This document shows positions 1 through 8,356 of a DNA stretch of 64,000 nucleotides, piece by piece. The DNA is taken from positions 310,001 through 374,000 of the forward strand of contig NZ_VCIW01000001.1 in NCBI RefSeq assembly GCF_005765165.1, given 5' to 3'. A model generated the notes under the pieces. It was not told the DNA's origin. It ran no database searches and saw only the letters and a program-made list of their open reading frames with translations. Every line of letters starts with the position of its first letter. Position 1 is the first letter of the stretch. Both the position numbers and the translations under genes were made by a program. Origin of the DNA: Paenibacillus antri (GTDB lineage Bacteria; Bacillota; Bacilli; Paenibacillales; YIM-B00363).

Positions 1-453
1 CATCGTCGTTTCGCGGTCGGTCAGCAAATACGACGGATAGAAGCCCGTCGGCGATTCGAAGCCCTGAGAAGCGACGTGGAACGTCGCCAAGCCGCGTAGC
101 AGCGTTCTTAACTCGGCCTCGATCTTATACTCCGGCGGACGGCCGCGGACGGCGTCGAACAGCACGTAGTTTTGTCCGTCTTCCCGCGCCCAGCCGCCGC
201 CGTCCGACGTCCGGTGCACCCGCGGCGTCCCGAGCCCTCTTCCGCGCATATAGTCGATCGCCGCGATCATAAAGCGGATCGCTTCGGTCCCGAACGGGAC
301 CTTCTTCAAAATCAACCCGCCCGCGTCCTCGGCGTCGACATACCATACCGCCTTCTTCCCTTTGTCGGACAGCAGGCGGACGCTCCGCACGGCGTACGGG
401 TACCGCGACAGCGCCCGGACCGCGGCGGATTCCTCATAAGGGTCCATGCTCAT
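1..453 (-). CDS. CotS-like spore coat kinase-fold protein (partial, C-terminus off window)
   Basis: The first 151 residues are visible and the frame stays open to base 1. The N-terminal part closely parallels the complete paralogue at 1650-2864, sharing the block 'RLLSDKGKKAVW' followed by 'KKVPFG' and 'DYMRGRGLGTP'. These are the glycine-rich and lysine-bearing strands of an aminoglycoside-phosphotransferase/CotS fold. CotS-family proteins sit in the spore coat next to the glycosyltransferase CotSA. I chose the ATG at 453 (MSMDPYEES) because a GGGTGGG ribosome site lies just before it; the ATG at 447 is the alternative. It begins 9 bp after the stop of the glycosyltransferase at 463-1644, so it is the distal gene seen in a four-gene leftward cluster. 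Catalytic competence cannot be judged because the C-lobe is missing. Confidence 0.75.
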   Translation of the reverse strand, partial: MSMDPYEESAAVRALSRYPYAVRSVRLLSDKGKKAVWYVDAEDAGGLILKKVPFGTEAIRFMIAAIDYMRGRGLGTPRVHRTSDGGGWAREDGQNYVLFDAVRGRPPEYKIEAELRTLLRGLATFHVASQGFESPTGFYPSYLLTDRETTM

Positions 454-462
454 CCCACCCTT

Positions 463-1644
463 CTACTCTATTTTCTTGCGGTTCACGGCGGCCATGTACA
501 GCAGCTCGAGGCGGCGCGCCGCGTGCTCGAATCCATGATTTCTTTCGACGAACGCGCGGCCCGCCCGCGCCATCCGTTCCGCTTCCTCCGGATCGCCGAA
601 CAAGCGGAGAATCGCGTCCGCGAACGCGTCCGGGTTGGCGTAGTCGTCGATGACCAACCCGTTGACGCCGTGCCGGACGATCTCGCTATTGCCGCCCCGG
701 TTCGTCGTTACGATCGGCAGCCCCGCCGCCATCGCTTCGTAATGCACCCTCGCGAGCGGCTCCTGCCACTGCGAGCTGCACACGAAGACGTCGCCGGCGA
801 GGAAGGCGTCGGGTACCCGGCTCGGCGGAAGGAAGCCCGTGAACACGATGCGGTCCCCGAACGCCTCCGCCGACCGGCGAAGCCGTTCGCCGAAATCGTC
901 GAGCGTATCGTCGGAAAACCACTTGCTGCCGACGATGAGCAGCACCGCCTCCGGATCGCTCCGAAAGACGCGCTCCATCGCTTGGATCAGCACGTCCGGT
1001 CCCTTCACCGCGCTGAGCCGCCCGACATACAGGACGACCTTCTTCCCTTCGAGACCGTACTGCCTCCGAAGCTCGGTTCGAATCCGCTGTCCCTCCTCCG
1101 TCCATACCGGCGCGTACCGTTGAAGGTCGACGGCGGAATACACCGTCCGCAGCTTGCCCGCCGCGGCGGGGAACCGGGTAACGATCGTATCCCCGATATA
1201 ATCGCTGATGCTCATGATCCTGTCGATCGCGCGAACGGAAAGACGGCCCATTTCCTCGGAAATTTTCCCTTCTCGGAACATCTCGTTATGAAGGCTTACG
1301 ACGAAACGGCTTTCCGGCATCGCCGATTTATAGATCAATACATGGGCCGGACGGTTGAACACATGCACGACATCGTAAATCAATCCGGCCTTGCGGGCCT
1401 CTTCCAGCTTAACGGCCACGTTATACACGTACCGATCCTTCGGTACGCGCTCGAACGCGACCCTTCCCGCGACCTCGCGATCCGGCAATTCCGGATCGGC
1501 GACGCAATAGACGGTTACCCGATGCCGCTTCGCCAAATGCGGAAGCGCCCCTCCGATCAAAATTTGGATCGCGCCGCCGCGGATCGGCGGAACGGGCAGC
1601 CGCTCCGTACAAATCATTGCGATATGGAGCGATCTTCGCGCCAT
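463..1644 (-). CDS. CotSA-like family 4 glycosyltransferase
   Basis: A 393-residue GT-B glycosyltransferase of family GT4, probably acting on spore-coat or surface glycans. The N-terminal half opens with 'ICTERLPVPPIRGGAIQ', the glycine-rich loop typical of the CotSA/YtcC group. The C-terminal half has the GT4 E-x7-E motif as 'EPLARVHYE' near residue 295, followed by 'GGNSEIV'. The start is the ATG at 1644 (MARRSLHIAM), preceded by AGAGGTGAGGCGC; upstream in-frame codons lie inside the previous gene and read as Arg/Gly-rich noise. It is a clear paralogue of the gene at 2885-4060, and each lies beside a CotS-like gene, which indicates duplication of the pair. The acceptor sugar cannot be inferred. 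Confidence 0.85.
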   Translation of the reverse strand: MARRSLHIAMICTERLPVPPIRGGAIQILIGGALPHLAKRHRVTVYCVADPELPDREVAGRVAFERVPKDRYVYNVAVKLEEARKAGLIYDVVHVFNRPAHVLIYKSAMPESRFVVSLHNEMFREGKISEEMGRLSVRAIDRIMSISDYIGDTIVTRFPAAAGKLRTVYSAVDLQRYAPVWTEEGQRIRTELRRQYGLEGKKVVLYVGRLSAVKGPDVLIQAMERVFRSDPEAVLLIVGSKWFSDDTLDDFGERLRRSAEAFGDRIVFTGFLPPSRVPDAFLAGDVFVCSSQWQEPLARVHYEAMAAGLPIVTTNRGGNSEIVRHGVNGLVIDDYANPDAFADAILRLFGDPEEAERMARAGRAFVERNHGFEHAARRLELLYMAAVNRKKIE

Positions 1645-1649
1645 GCGCC

Positions 1650-2864
1650 TCACCTCTTTCTTCCATGCGCGATCACCTCGTCGATCCGGCCGAGGAACGC
1701 CTGAAGCACCTTCCCCTTGCTCCGCTCCGTGGCGATCATGTCCCGAAGCTTCTCCAGGTGCTTCTCCTCCGTCCACCCCGATTTCTCGCGCCTCTTGTAA
1801 TATTTAGACGCCTGTCCATACACCAGATGAGGGAACGACATCTCCGCGACCAGCGCGCGGTATTGCTTCGCCGTCAGCGGGTTTACCTCCTGATACGCCT
1901 TCAGCATCGCCACCATCCGCTCGAGATCCCAGACTCCCTTCTTCATGACCTTGTTCAAGATTTTCCGAATGTCGCGAATCGGCGCGTCCACCGTCAGCGC
2001 GTCCATGTCGAACACGTACAGCTGCCCGTCGTCCCCGATCGCGAGGTTCCCGGCGGCGAAGTCTTGGTGGCAGAGCGACTTGTTCGTTCGAAGCTCCTCC
2101 GCCCACGCCGCGAAGTCGGCGCGCTTCAGCAGCGCGATCGACTCCTCCGCCTGCTTCAGGAACGGATCCGCATGCCGCAGAAACAACCGATCGAACTCGG
2201 TCGGCTTCTTCTTGGCCGCCGCCGCCGCTTTCCAGGCCGTCAGCCGTTCGATGTTCGCGCGTTTCCGCGTTTCCCAGACGTATAGCAGAAGAGACGGATA
2301 ATATCTCGTCGGCGACGCGATGCCTTGCGAAGCTTTATGGAATTGCGCCATGCCCCGCATAATCAGCCGCAGCTCTTCTTTACGCTCGTAGTCGGGCGTT
2401 CGGCCGCGCACCGCTTCGAACACGACGTACCGGTCCTCGTTCAACGCGACGAAGTTCTTACCGTCCGTCGTGCGAATGACGGCCGGCGTACGCAGCCCCC
2501 TCTTGCGCATATAGTCGACGGCATACGCCATGAAATCGATGTCCCGGTCGCCGAACGGAACCTTCTTCACGATGCGTTCCCCTCGGTCCGTGCTCACCGA
2601 CCAGACCGCCTTCTTCCCTTTGTCCGACAGCAGCCGAATGCTTCGGACTTTGCCGGGATAATGAGCCATCACCTTCGAAACGAGCTCGGCGTAAGCCCGG
2701 TCGGCGCCGTCCGCGCGATCGCCGCTTGCGGGGCGATTCGTGCGATTCGTGCGTTCCGCGCGATCCTCCCGGTCCGACCGGTCCGCGCGGATCGCCGGGC
2801 GCCGCCGGTCCGTCCGACGCGGCCGCGAGCGGCCCGCCTCCCCTTTTCCAACCGTGCGCTTCAT
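1650..2864 (-). CDS. CotS-like kinase-fold protein with Arg/Asp-rich N-terminal insert
   Basis: A 404-residue member of the CotS/aminoglycoside phosphotransferase family. Visible landmarks are 'SIRLLSDKGKKAVW', 'CHQDFAAGNLAI' (the Brenner-type catalytic loop HxDxxxxN, near residue 260) and 'YVFDMDALTVD' (the metal-binding Asp motif). The phosphotransferase core is therefore intact. The start is the ATG at 2864, preceded by AAGGGGGC. Residues 8 to about 55 are an unusual low-complexity stretch rich in Arg, Asp, Thr and Ala ('RADRSDREDRAERTNRTNRP'), absent from the neighbouring paralogue and encoded by short near-tandem GC-rich repeats. It ends 5 bp before the glycosyltransferase at 1644 and follows another glycosyltransferase. 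A spore-coat location is inferred from family and context. Confidence 0.83.
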   Translation of the reverse strand: MKRTVGKGEAGRSRPRRTDRRRPAIRADRSDREDRAERTNRTNRPASGDRADGADRAYAELVSKVMAHYPGKVRSIRLLSDKGKKAVWSVSTDRGERIVKKVPFGDRDIDFMAYAVDYMRKRGLRTPAVIRTTDGKNFVALNEDRYVVFEAVRGRTPDYERKEELRLIMRGMAQFHKASQGIASPTRYYPSLLLYVWETRKRANIERLTAWKAAAAAKKKPTEFDRLFLRHADPFLKQAEESIALLKRADFAAWAEELRTNKSLCHQDFAAGNLAIGDDGQLYVFDMDALTVDAPIRDIRKILNKVMKKGVWDLERMVAMLKAYQEVNPLTAKQYRALVAEMSFPHLVYGQASKYYKRREKSGWTEEKHLEKLRDMIATERSKGKVLQAFLGRIDEVIAHGRKR

Positions 2865-2884
2865 GCGATGCCCCCTTCCATACG

Positions 2885-4060
2885 TTATTTCCGCTCGGCT
2901 CCCATAGCCTCCTCGTACAGACGCTCCAGCCGCTTCGCCACATGCTCGAACCCGTGATTGCGCTCCGCGAGCTCGCGGCCCGCCTTCGCCATCCGCTCCG
3001 CTTCCTTCTTGTTGCGCAACATGTAAAGAATCGCGTCCGCGAACGCTTTCGGATTGCTGTAGTCCTCTATTACGAGTCCGTTCCTCCGGTGATTGACGAT
3101 CTCCGCGTTGCCGCCTCGATCCGTCGTGATGATCGGAAGCCCCGCGCCCATCGCCTCGTAGTGCACCCGGGCCAGCGGCTCCTCCCACTGCGAGCTGCAG
3201 ACGAACACGTCCCCCATGAGGAAAATGGAAGGCAATCGCTTCGGCTCTACGAACCCCGTAAATCGGAGATGCTTCATCATCGGCTCCGCGATTTCCCGAA
3301 GCTGCAGCATGTACTTGCTCATCTGTTCTTGGAACGACTTCGCCCCCACGATGACTAACACCGCGTTCGGAATTTCCCGAACGACATGTTCCATCGCCTG
3401 CACCAGAACGTCCGGGCCTTTCACGGCGCTGAGTCTGCCGACGAACAAGACGACCTTCTTGCCCTCGACGTTGTAGGTTTTCCGGAGCTCGGCTCTGGCG
3501 GCCTGCGCCCGCTTGGACCAGATCGGCTTATACTGGTTCAAGTCGATGCCGGAATAGACGGTCCGGAGCTTGCCCTTCGCCGAGGGAAACCTGGAAACGA
3601 TCGTCTTGCCGATATAATCGCTGATGCACATGATGCGCTTCGCCTTCCGGATCGACCGAAGGCCGTCTTCTTCGGATATTTTGTGTTCGCGGTACATCTC
3701 GTTGTGCAAGCTGACGACGAATCGGCTTTCGGGCATCGCAGCCTCGTAGACTAGCAAATCCTTAGGCCGGTTGAACACGTGCACGACGTCGTACCTTTTC
3801 CCGGCTTTCCTCGCTTCCTGGAGCGCCTTGCCGACGTGCTGCACATAGTTGTCTCGCGGCAGACGCACGTAATCGATGCCTAGCTTCGTCTCGCGCGGCG
3901 GCAGCTCCGGATCGTCGGGGCAATACACCGTTACCCGATGCTTCCGGCCGAGAAACGGCAGCACGCCGTCGATCAAAATTTGGATCGCTCCGCCGCGAAT
4001 CGGCGGAACGGGCAGTTTCTCCGTACAAATTAAGGCAATTTTCAATCCGCGATTCCCCAA
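2885..4060 (-). CDS. CotSA-like family 4 glycosyltransferase (first of cluster)
   Basis: A 391-residue GT4 glycosyltransferase, paralogous over its whole length to the gene at 463-1644. It has 'ICTEKLPVPPIRGGAIQ' near the N-terminus, 'SLHNEMYREHKISEE' mid-protein and the E-x7-E motif 'EPLARVHYE' followed by 'GGNAEIV'. I place the start at the TTG at 4060 (LGNRGLKIALIC), which follows a long AGGGAGGGGG ribosome site by 5 bases; a GTG at 4114 is the alternative, but the extra residues do not match the paralogue. As the most upstream gene of the cluster it should be nearest the promoter. I could not identify a sporulation sigma-factor promoter by eye. Function in spore-coat or exosporium glycosylation is inferred. 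Confidence 0.83.
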   Translation of the reverse strand: MGNRGLKIALICTEKLPVPPIRGGAIQILIDGVLPFLGRKHRVTVYCPDDPELPPRETKLGIDYVRLPRDNYVQHVGKALQEARKAGKRYDVVHVFNRPKDLLVYEAAMPESRFVVSLHNEMYREHKISEEDGLRSIRKAKRIMCISDYIGKTIVSRFPSAKGKLRTVYSGIDLNQYKPIWSKRAQAARAELRKTYNVEGKKVVLFVGRLSAVKGPDVLVQAMEHVVREIPNAVLVIVGAKSFQEQMSKYMLQLREIAEPMMKHLRFTGFVEPKRLPSIFLMGDVFVCSSQWEEPLARVHYEAMGAGLPIITTDRGGNAEIVNHRRNGLVIEDYSNPKAFADAILYMLRNKKEAERMAKAGRELAERNHGFEHVAKRLERLYEEAMGAERK

Positions 4061-4132
4061 TGGTTCCCCCTCCCTCGTCACCACTAAGGTATGTCCGGGA
4101 CGGCGGGAAGGCACGGCAAACTCTACGAAAAC

Positions 4133-4174
4133 GAAAAAATAGGCCGCCCTCTATCATTGATAGAGGACAGCCTA
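4133..4174 (-). terminator. Rho-independent terminator downstream of the aldose epimerase
   Basis: Read on the minus strand, AGGCTGTCCTCTATCA and TGATAGAGGGCGGCCT form a long stem with a two-base loop region and two mismatches, followed directly by ATTTTTTCG. It lies 16 bp past the stop of the gene at 4190-5260 and separates it from the coat cluster. Confidence 0.85.
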
Positions 4175-4189
4175 TGGACGTTCGCGCGC

Positions 4190-5260
4190 TTATCGCGCCG
4201 AAAACTTGTACGACGTCGTATGCTTATACGTCTCGCCCGGCCGCAAAATCGGCGACGGGAAGTTCTTATGCTTCATGCTGTTCGGAAAATATTGCGTCTC
4301 GAGGCACAGCCCGGAGCGCTTCCCGTACGCCGCGCCGCCCTTGCCGATCTCGGAGCCGTTCAGGAAGTTGCCGGAGTAGAACTGCACGCCCGGCTTCGTC
4401 GTGAACGCCTCCATGACGCGGCCGGTCGTTGGCTCGTACACTTCCGCGAACTTCTCGAGCTTCTCGCCGCCGACGTTCAGCACGAAGTTGTGGTCGTAGC
4501 CGCCGCCGTTGCGGATTTGTTCGTCGTCCGTCTTCGCGAGCCCCGGTCCGATCGGGGTCGGCTTTCGGAAATCGAACGGCGTGCCGTCGACCTCGCGGAT
4601 TTCGCCCGTCGGCACGCAGGCGGCGTTCACCGGGGTGAACTTGTCCGCGTCGATCGTCAGGACGTGGCCGCCGATGTCGCCGGCCGCATGTCCGGCCAAG
4701 TTGAAGTACGCGTGGTTGGTCAGGTTGACGATCGTATCCCGATCGGTGACCGCTTCGTAGTCCAGCACGAGCTCGTTGTCGTCGGTCAGCGAATAGGTGA
4801 CGGTCGCGCGCAGCGTGCCCGGGTAGCCCTCTTCGCCGTCCGGGCTGACGTACGTCAACCGCAGCGCCTGTCCGGCGCCGTTCGGCGCTTCGACGATCTC
4901 GGCGTCCCATAGCTTCTTGTCGAAGCCCTCGCGGCCGCCGTGCAGCGTGTTGTCGCCGTCGTTTTTCGCAAGCGCGTACTCGGCGCCGTTCAGCTCGAAC
5001 GCGGCTCCCTCGAGGCGGTTCGCGAAGCGGCCGATCAGCGCGCCGAAGTACGGTCCCTTGCGCAGGTACGGCTCCGCCGTCTCGTAGCCGAGCGTAATGT
5101 CGGCGAACGCTCCGTCGCGGTCCGGCGTCCGCAGCGCGACGATGACGCCGCCGAGGTCGGAGACGTCCGCGGACATGCCCGCCGCGTTCGTAAATGTGTA
5201 CAGTCGAATCGGCTTGCCGTCTTCGGTCGTTCCGAACGGCTTAGAGGTAATGCTGCTCAT
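4190..5260 (-). CDS. galM: Aldose 1-epimerase (galactose mutarotase)
   Basis: A 356-residue cytoplasmic mutarotase that interconverts the alpha and beta anomers of hexoses. Family landmarks are 'ALIGRFANRLEGA', 'NTLHGGREGFDKK' (the substrate-contacting HGG segment), 'NLTNHAYFNLAGH' with the catalytic-acid histidine, and 'VQFYSGNFL' followed by 'GLCLETQYFPNS', whose Glu is the likely catalytic base. All are present, so the enzyme looks intact. The start is the ATG at 5260 (MSSITSKPF) with AAAGGAG 8 bases upstream; the in-frame extension upstream is Arg-rich and belongs to intergenic DNA. It is monocistronic by position, with a terminator behind it and a repeat array in front. Confidence 0.93.
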   Translation of the reverse strand: MSSITSKPFGTTEDGKPIRLYTFTNAAGMSADVSDLGGVIVALRTPDRDGAFADITLGYETAEPYLRKGPYFGALIGRFANRLEGAAFELNGAEYALAKNDGDNTLHGGREGFDKKLWDAEIVEAPNGAGQALRLTYVSPDGEEGYPGTLRATVTYSLTDDNELVLDYEAVTDRDTIVNLTNHAYFNLAGHAAGDIGGHVLTIDADKFTPVNAACVPTGEIREVDGTPFDFRKPTPIGPGLAKTDDEQIRNGGGYDHNFVLNVGGEKLEKFAEVYEPTTGRVMEAFTTKPGVQFYSGNFLNGSEIGKGGAAYGKRSGLCLETQYFPNSMKHKNFPSPILRPGETYKHTTSYKFSAR

Positions 5261-5403
5261 GTGGATTCGCTCCTTTGTTTTGTGCTGCGACGGACCGATG
5301 CGGGCGCGGGGGCGGCGGCGGCGGCGGCGGGAACGACGAAGCGTGTCCGTCGGCTCGCGCCTGTGAGCGCTTCCGAGCAGGCGCAAGCGCCGGGCGGCCG
5401 CCC

Positions 5404-6055
5404 GCCGGCGGCTGTAAGCGCGAATTCGCGCTTATTTCGCCCGTGCGGCCCCCCGCCGGCGGCTGTAAGCGCGAATTCGCGCTTATTTCGCCCGTGCGGC
5501 CCCCCGCCGGCGGCGATAAGCGCGAATTCGCGCTTATCTCGCCCGTGCGGCCGCCCGCCGGCGGCTGTAAGCGCGAATTCGCGCTTATTTCGCCCGTGCG
5601 GCCCCCCGCCGGCGGCTGTAAGCGCGAATTCGCGCTTATTTCGCCCGTGCGGCCCCCCGCCGGCGTCTGTAAGCGCAAATCTGCGCTTATCTCGCTCGCG
5701 CGGCCCTCCGCCGGCGGCTGTAAGCGCAAATCTGCGCTTATTTCGCCCGCGCGGCCCTCCGCCGGCGGCTGTAAGCGCACATATGCGCTTATCTCGCCCG
5801 TGCGGCCCCCCGCCGGCGGCTGTAAGCGCACATATACGCTTATCTTGCTCGCGCGGCCCTCCGCCGGCGGCTGTAAGCGCGAATTCGCGCTTATTTCGCC
5901 CGTGCGGCTCCCCGCCGGCGGCTGTAAGCTCGAATTCGCGCTTATTTCGCCCGTGCGGCCCCCCGCCGGCGGCTGTAGCGCAAATCTGCGCTTATTTCGC
6001 CCGCGCGGCCCTCCGCCGGCGGCTGTAAGCGCGAATTCGCGCTTATCCCGCTCGA
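5404..6055. repeat. 13-copy tandem array of 51-bp palindromic (hairpin) units
   Basis: Units begin with GCCGGCGGCTGTAAGCG at 5404, 5455, 5506, 5557, 5608, 5659, 5710, 5761, 5812, 5863, 5914, 5965 and 6015. The period is 51 bp, except that unit 12 is 50 bp because one A is lost. The core of most units is an 18-bp perfect palindrome AAGCGCGAATTCGCGCTT. Units 6, 7 and 12 carry AAGCGCAAATCTGCGCTT and unit 8 carries a CATATG centre; both arms change together, so pairing is kept. Between cores is a second G/C-rich inverted motif (CCGCCGGCGG). Because 51 is divisible by 3 and the repeats lack stops, several frames stay open, but this is not evidence of coding. The array fills the gap between galM and the M1 peptidase gene. 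Confidence 0.95.
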
Positions 6056-6179
6056 CCGGTCGCTTCCCGACTTCCCCATAATCGGTCGACGCAGCAAAAT
6101 GTTCCGTCTGTCCCTATCTTACCGAAAAACTCTCGCGCCACCAACCGGATTTTTCCTATGAAACTCCTACGACGCCCCG

Positions 6180-7745
6180 CTAGGGTAGCCACCGGTCGAA
6201 GAACGCATCCATCGGCTCCCCCCGCACGCGCTCCGCCGCCGCGGCGAACGATTCGGTCGTGACGACTCCGAATCGGAACTCCTCGTAATACGCCTTCAAG
6301 AAGCGATCGAACCCTTCCTCCCCGAGCTCGCCGCGCAGCGCATGGAGCAGCAGGGCGCCCTTGCGGTAATTGCCGTTCCAGTACGCCGACCAGCTGTCGT
6401 ACGTCCGGACGTCCCCGACCGCCGCTCCCTTCCGCAGCGTGCGCAGCCGCTCCGCGTACACCGCGTCCAGCCGGTCGCCGAGCAGATAGACGTCCGTCGC
6501 GTACGTCGCGAAGCCCTCGTCGAGCCACGGCTCGCGCACTTGATCGTTGCCGATCACGTTGTAAAACCACTGATGCGCGACTTCGTGCGCCACCGTCTCG
6601 ACGCCGTCCGGATCGTTCAGCCGATCGGCGCGGACGAAGGCGAGGCCGGGGTATTCCATGCCGGTGACGAACATTTCGTTTTCGAAAATGTCCATCTCCC
6701 CATACGGATACGCCCCCACCCAGCCTTCCAGCAGGTCCGCGATGCCCGCGGCGGCTTCGGCTGCGGCCGCCGCCCGCGCTTCCGACGCATGCCGGAAGTG
6801 GACGAACACGCGCGCGCCGCGCGCCGTCGACGCTTCGGCGACGCGATAGCCCGCGCCGAGCGCGAACGCGAAGTCGCGCGCGAGCGGCGCGTCGACCGTC
6901 GTCGTCGCCCAGCCGTCGGCGGCGGACGCGGACGCGGGCGCAACCGTCTCGTCGCCGGTCGCGACGACGTCGTATTCGCGCGGCGCCGTCAAGCGCACGC
7001 GGAAATCCGCGACCGTCGAATAGAACGGGTCGCCGACCGGCTCATACGCGTAGTCGCGCCATTCGCCGTCGAACGCGGCGAGAATCGGCAGCGCGTTGCC
7101 GAACCAATACGCGTCGTCTGCGGCGCCGAAGCGGTGATGCACGGCGGGCAGCGTCGCCTCCCACGCGAGCTCGATCCGCCGCCATTCGCCCGGCGCCCAC
7201 GGCTCCGGCAGCGCGACGGCGATCGTCTGCCCGCGCCGCTCGACGGCCGCGGGCGCGCCGTCGACGCTCGCGCGGACCGCCTCCAGCCGCCCGTCGAGGG
7301 CGTCCGGCGCCGCGGCGGCGTACGCGCGCTTGCGGTGCTCCGGCAGCACCGGGTCGCGCGTGCGGATCGCCTCGGCGGAGAACGCGTTCAGGTAGGCGGT
7401 CCACCTCGCCTCGGACGTCGCGACGGCGGCGTCGTTGCGGGCGAGCGCGACGGTCGTCCCCGTCAGACGGCGCGACGCCGGATCGAACGTCGCTTCGATC
7501 TCGTACGTCGTCCGCTCCGGCATCGGCTCGGGCTCCGGCTCCGTAGACTCCGGCTCCACCGCCCCCGGACCCGCTGCCGCCCCCGGCCCCACCGGCTCCG
7601 GCGCAGGCTCCTCAGCCCTCGGCTCCCCCGCAGCCGGCGCGCCCGACTCCGACGACGGCGGCGCGCTCGCGTCCGAGCAGCCCGCCGCCGCAAGCGCGAG
7701 CGCCAGCGCCGCCACCCCCGCGGCGCCCCGCCTCAACCGCCCCAC
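6180..7745 (-). CDS. M1-family zinc metallopeptidase, lipoprotein
   Basis: About 521 residues. The N-terminus is a lipoprotein signal (hydrophobic Ala/Leu run ending LAAAGC), then a Ser/Pro/Glu-rich linker, so the enzyme should be anchored on the outer face of the membrane. The gluzincin motif 'HEVAHQWFYN' lies near residue 387, with the third zinc ligand in 'WLDEGFATY' 19 residues further on; 'GMEYPGLAFV' matches the GxMEN-like substrate segment, although MEN reads MEY here. This fits an M1 aminopeptidase catalytic domain without the long C-terminal domain of the larger members. The start is uncertain: GTG at 7745 or TTG at 7736, both overlapping the end of the upstream gene, so translation is probably coupled. 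The preferred peptide substrate cannot be predicted. Confidence 0.88.
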   Translation of the reverse strand: MGRLRRGAAGVAALALALAAAGCSDASAPPSSESGAPAAGEPRAEEPAPEPVGPGAAAGPGAVEPESTEPEPEPMPERTTYEIEATFDPASRRLTGTTVALARNDAAVATSEARWTAYLNAFSAEAIRTRDPVLPEHRKRAYAAAAPDALDGRLEAVRASVDGAPAAVERRGQTIAVALPEPWAPGEWRRIELAWEATLPAVHHRFGAADDAYWFGNALPILAAFDGEWRDYAYEPVGDPFYSTVADFRVRLTAPREYDVVATGDETVAPASASAADGWATTTVDAPLARDFAFALGAGYRVAEASTARGARVFVHFRHASEARAAAAAEAAAGIADLLEGWVGAYPYGEMDIFENEMFVTGMEYPGLAFVRADRLNDPDGVETVAHEVAHQWFYNVIGNDQVREPWLDEGFATYATDVYLLGDRLDAVYAERLRTLRKGAAVGDVRTYDSWSAYWNGNYRKGALLLHALRGELGEEGFDRFLKAYYEEFRFGVVTTESFAAAAERVRGEPMDAFFDRWLP

Positions 7746-8356
7746 GCCTTCCGCGTCAGCAGCTGTAACCCTTCGATGCCGACGACCGCGATCAAGGCGA
7801 AGTACGCCCCGGTAAGCAGCGCGAAGACGTACGCCAGCAAAAACAACGCCCCGTCCCGCAGCAAATAGCCGAGCGCCACGAAGGCGACGACGTACGCCGG
7901 CAGCGAGTTGGAGAACGGGATCGGCAGCGGCAGCATGAGCAGCACCGAGCTGACCAACATCAGCAGCGCATGGCCCTTCAGCGCGCCGTCCGACGCCGTC
8001 AGCGCCGGCATCCGCCGGGGCTTCGACCAGCGCTCGAGGCGGCGGAACAGCGCGACCGCGCCGCGGAACAGCAGCGAGACGCCCCTCTGCGGCAGCGCGT
8101 AGCGCCGAATCCATCCCGGCATTGGAAGATCTTGCCCGATCAGTATGCCGATGGCGAGGAGCGCGAGAACGAAGCCGAACGGCGTGCTCACGCCCGGCAG
8201 CGCGATCGGTTGAAGGAACGGTACGGACAGCACCATAAGAATGAAGAATGGCCCCTTATCCCGCAACGCTTCCAACAGCTCGCCGACGCGGAGCCGCCGG
8301 TCCCGCTTCAGCTCGTGCCGCATCTCCTCCAGAATGTCCGATACGTTTCGTTCCAA
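7733..8356 (-). CDS. ExoD-family (exopolysaccharide synthesis) membrane protein
   Basis: A 207-residue integral membrane protein. The N-terminal 35 residues are charged and cytoplasmic ('DILEEMRHELKRDRRLRVGELLEAL'), followed by several hydrophobic segments, including 'GPFFILMVLSVPFLQPIALPG' and a C-terminal pair separated by 'LLRDGA'. This is the layout of the ExoD family (PF06055), named from a rhizobial exopolysaccharide gene; its biochemical role is not established. The start is a TTG at 8356 that begins directly after the stop of the MFS gene, with GGACGGGTGA as ribosome site; the ATG at 8323 is an alternative. Its 3' end overlaps the start of the M1 peptidase gene by about 13 bp, so the three genes from 9514 down to 6180 probably form one unit. 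Confidence 0.75.
   Translation of the reverse strand: MERNVSDILEEMRHELKRDRRLRVGELLEALRDKGPFFILMVLSVPFLQPIALPGVSTPFGFVLALLAIGILIGQDLPMPGWIRRYALPQRGVSLLFRGAVALFRRLERWSKPRRMPALTASDGALKGHALLMLVSSVLLMLPLPIPFSNSLPAYVVAFVALGYLLRDGALFLLAYVFALLTGAYFALIAVVGIEGLQLLTRKAWGG

Noticed and set aside
172-3358. Plus-strand open frames opposite the CotS/CotSA cluster
   Set aside because: Arg-rich mirror frames with no ribosome sites; the minus-strand genes are well conserved families.
5404-6055. CRISPR array
   Set aside because: Units are directly adjacent with no unique spacers, and no cas genes are nearby.
4940-6081. Long open frames encoding 17-residue repeat proteins on both strands
   Set aside because: They arise because the 51-bp unit is divisible by 3 and stop-free in several frames; no ribosome site fits, and the 50-bp unit breaks every frame.
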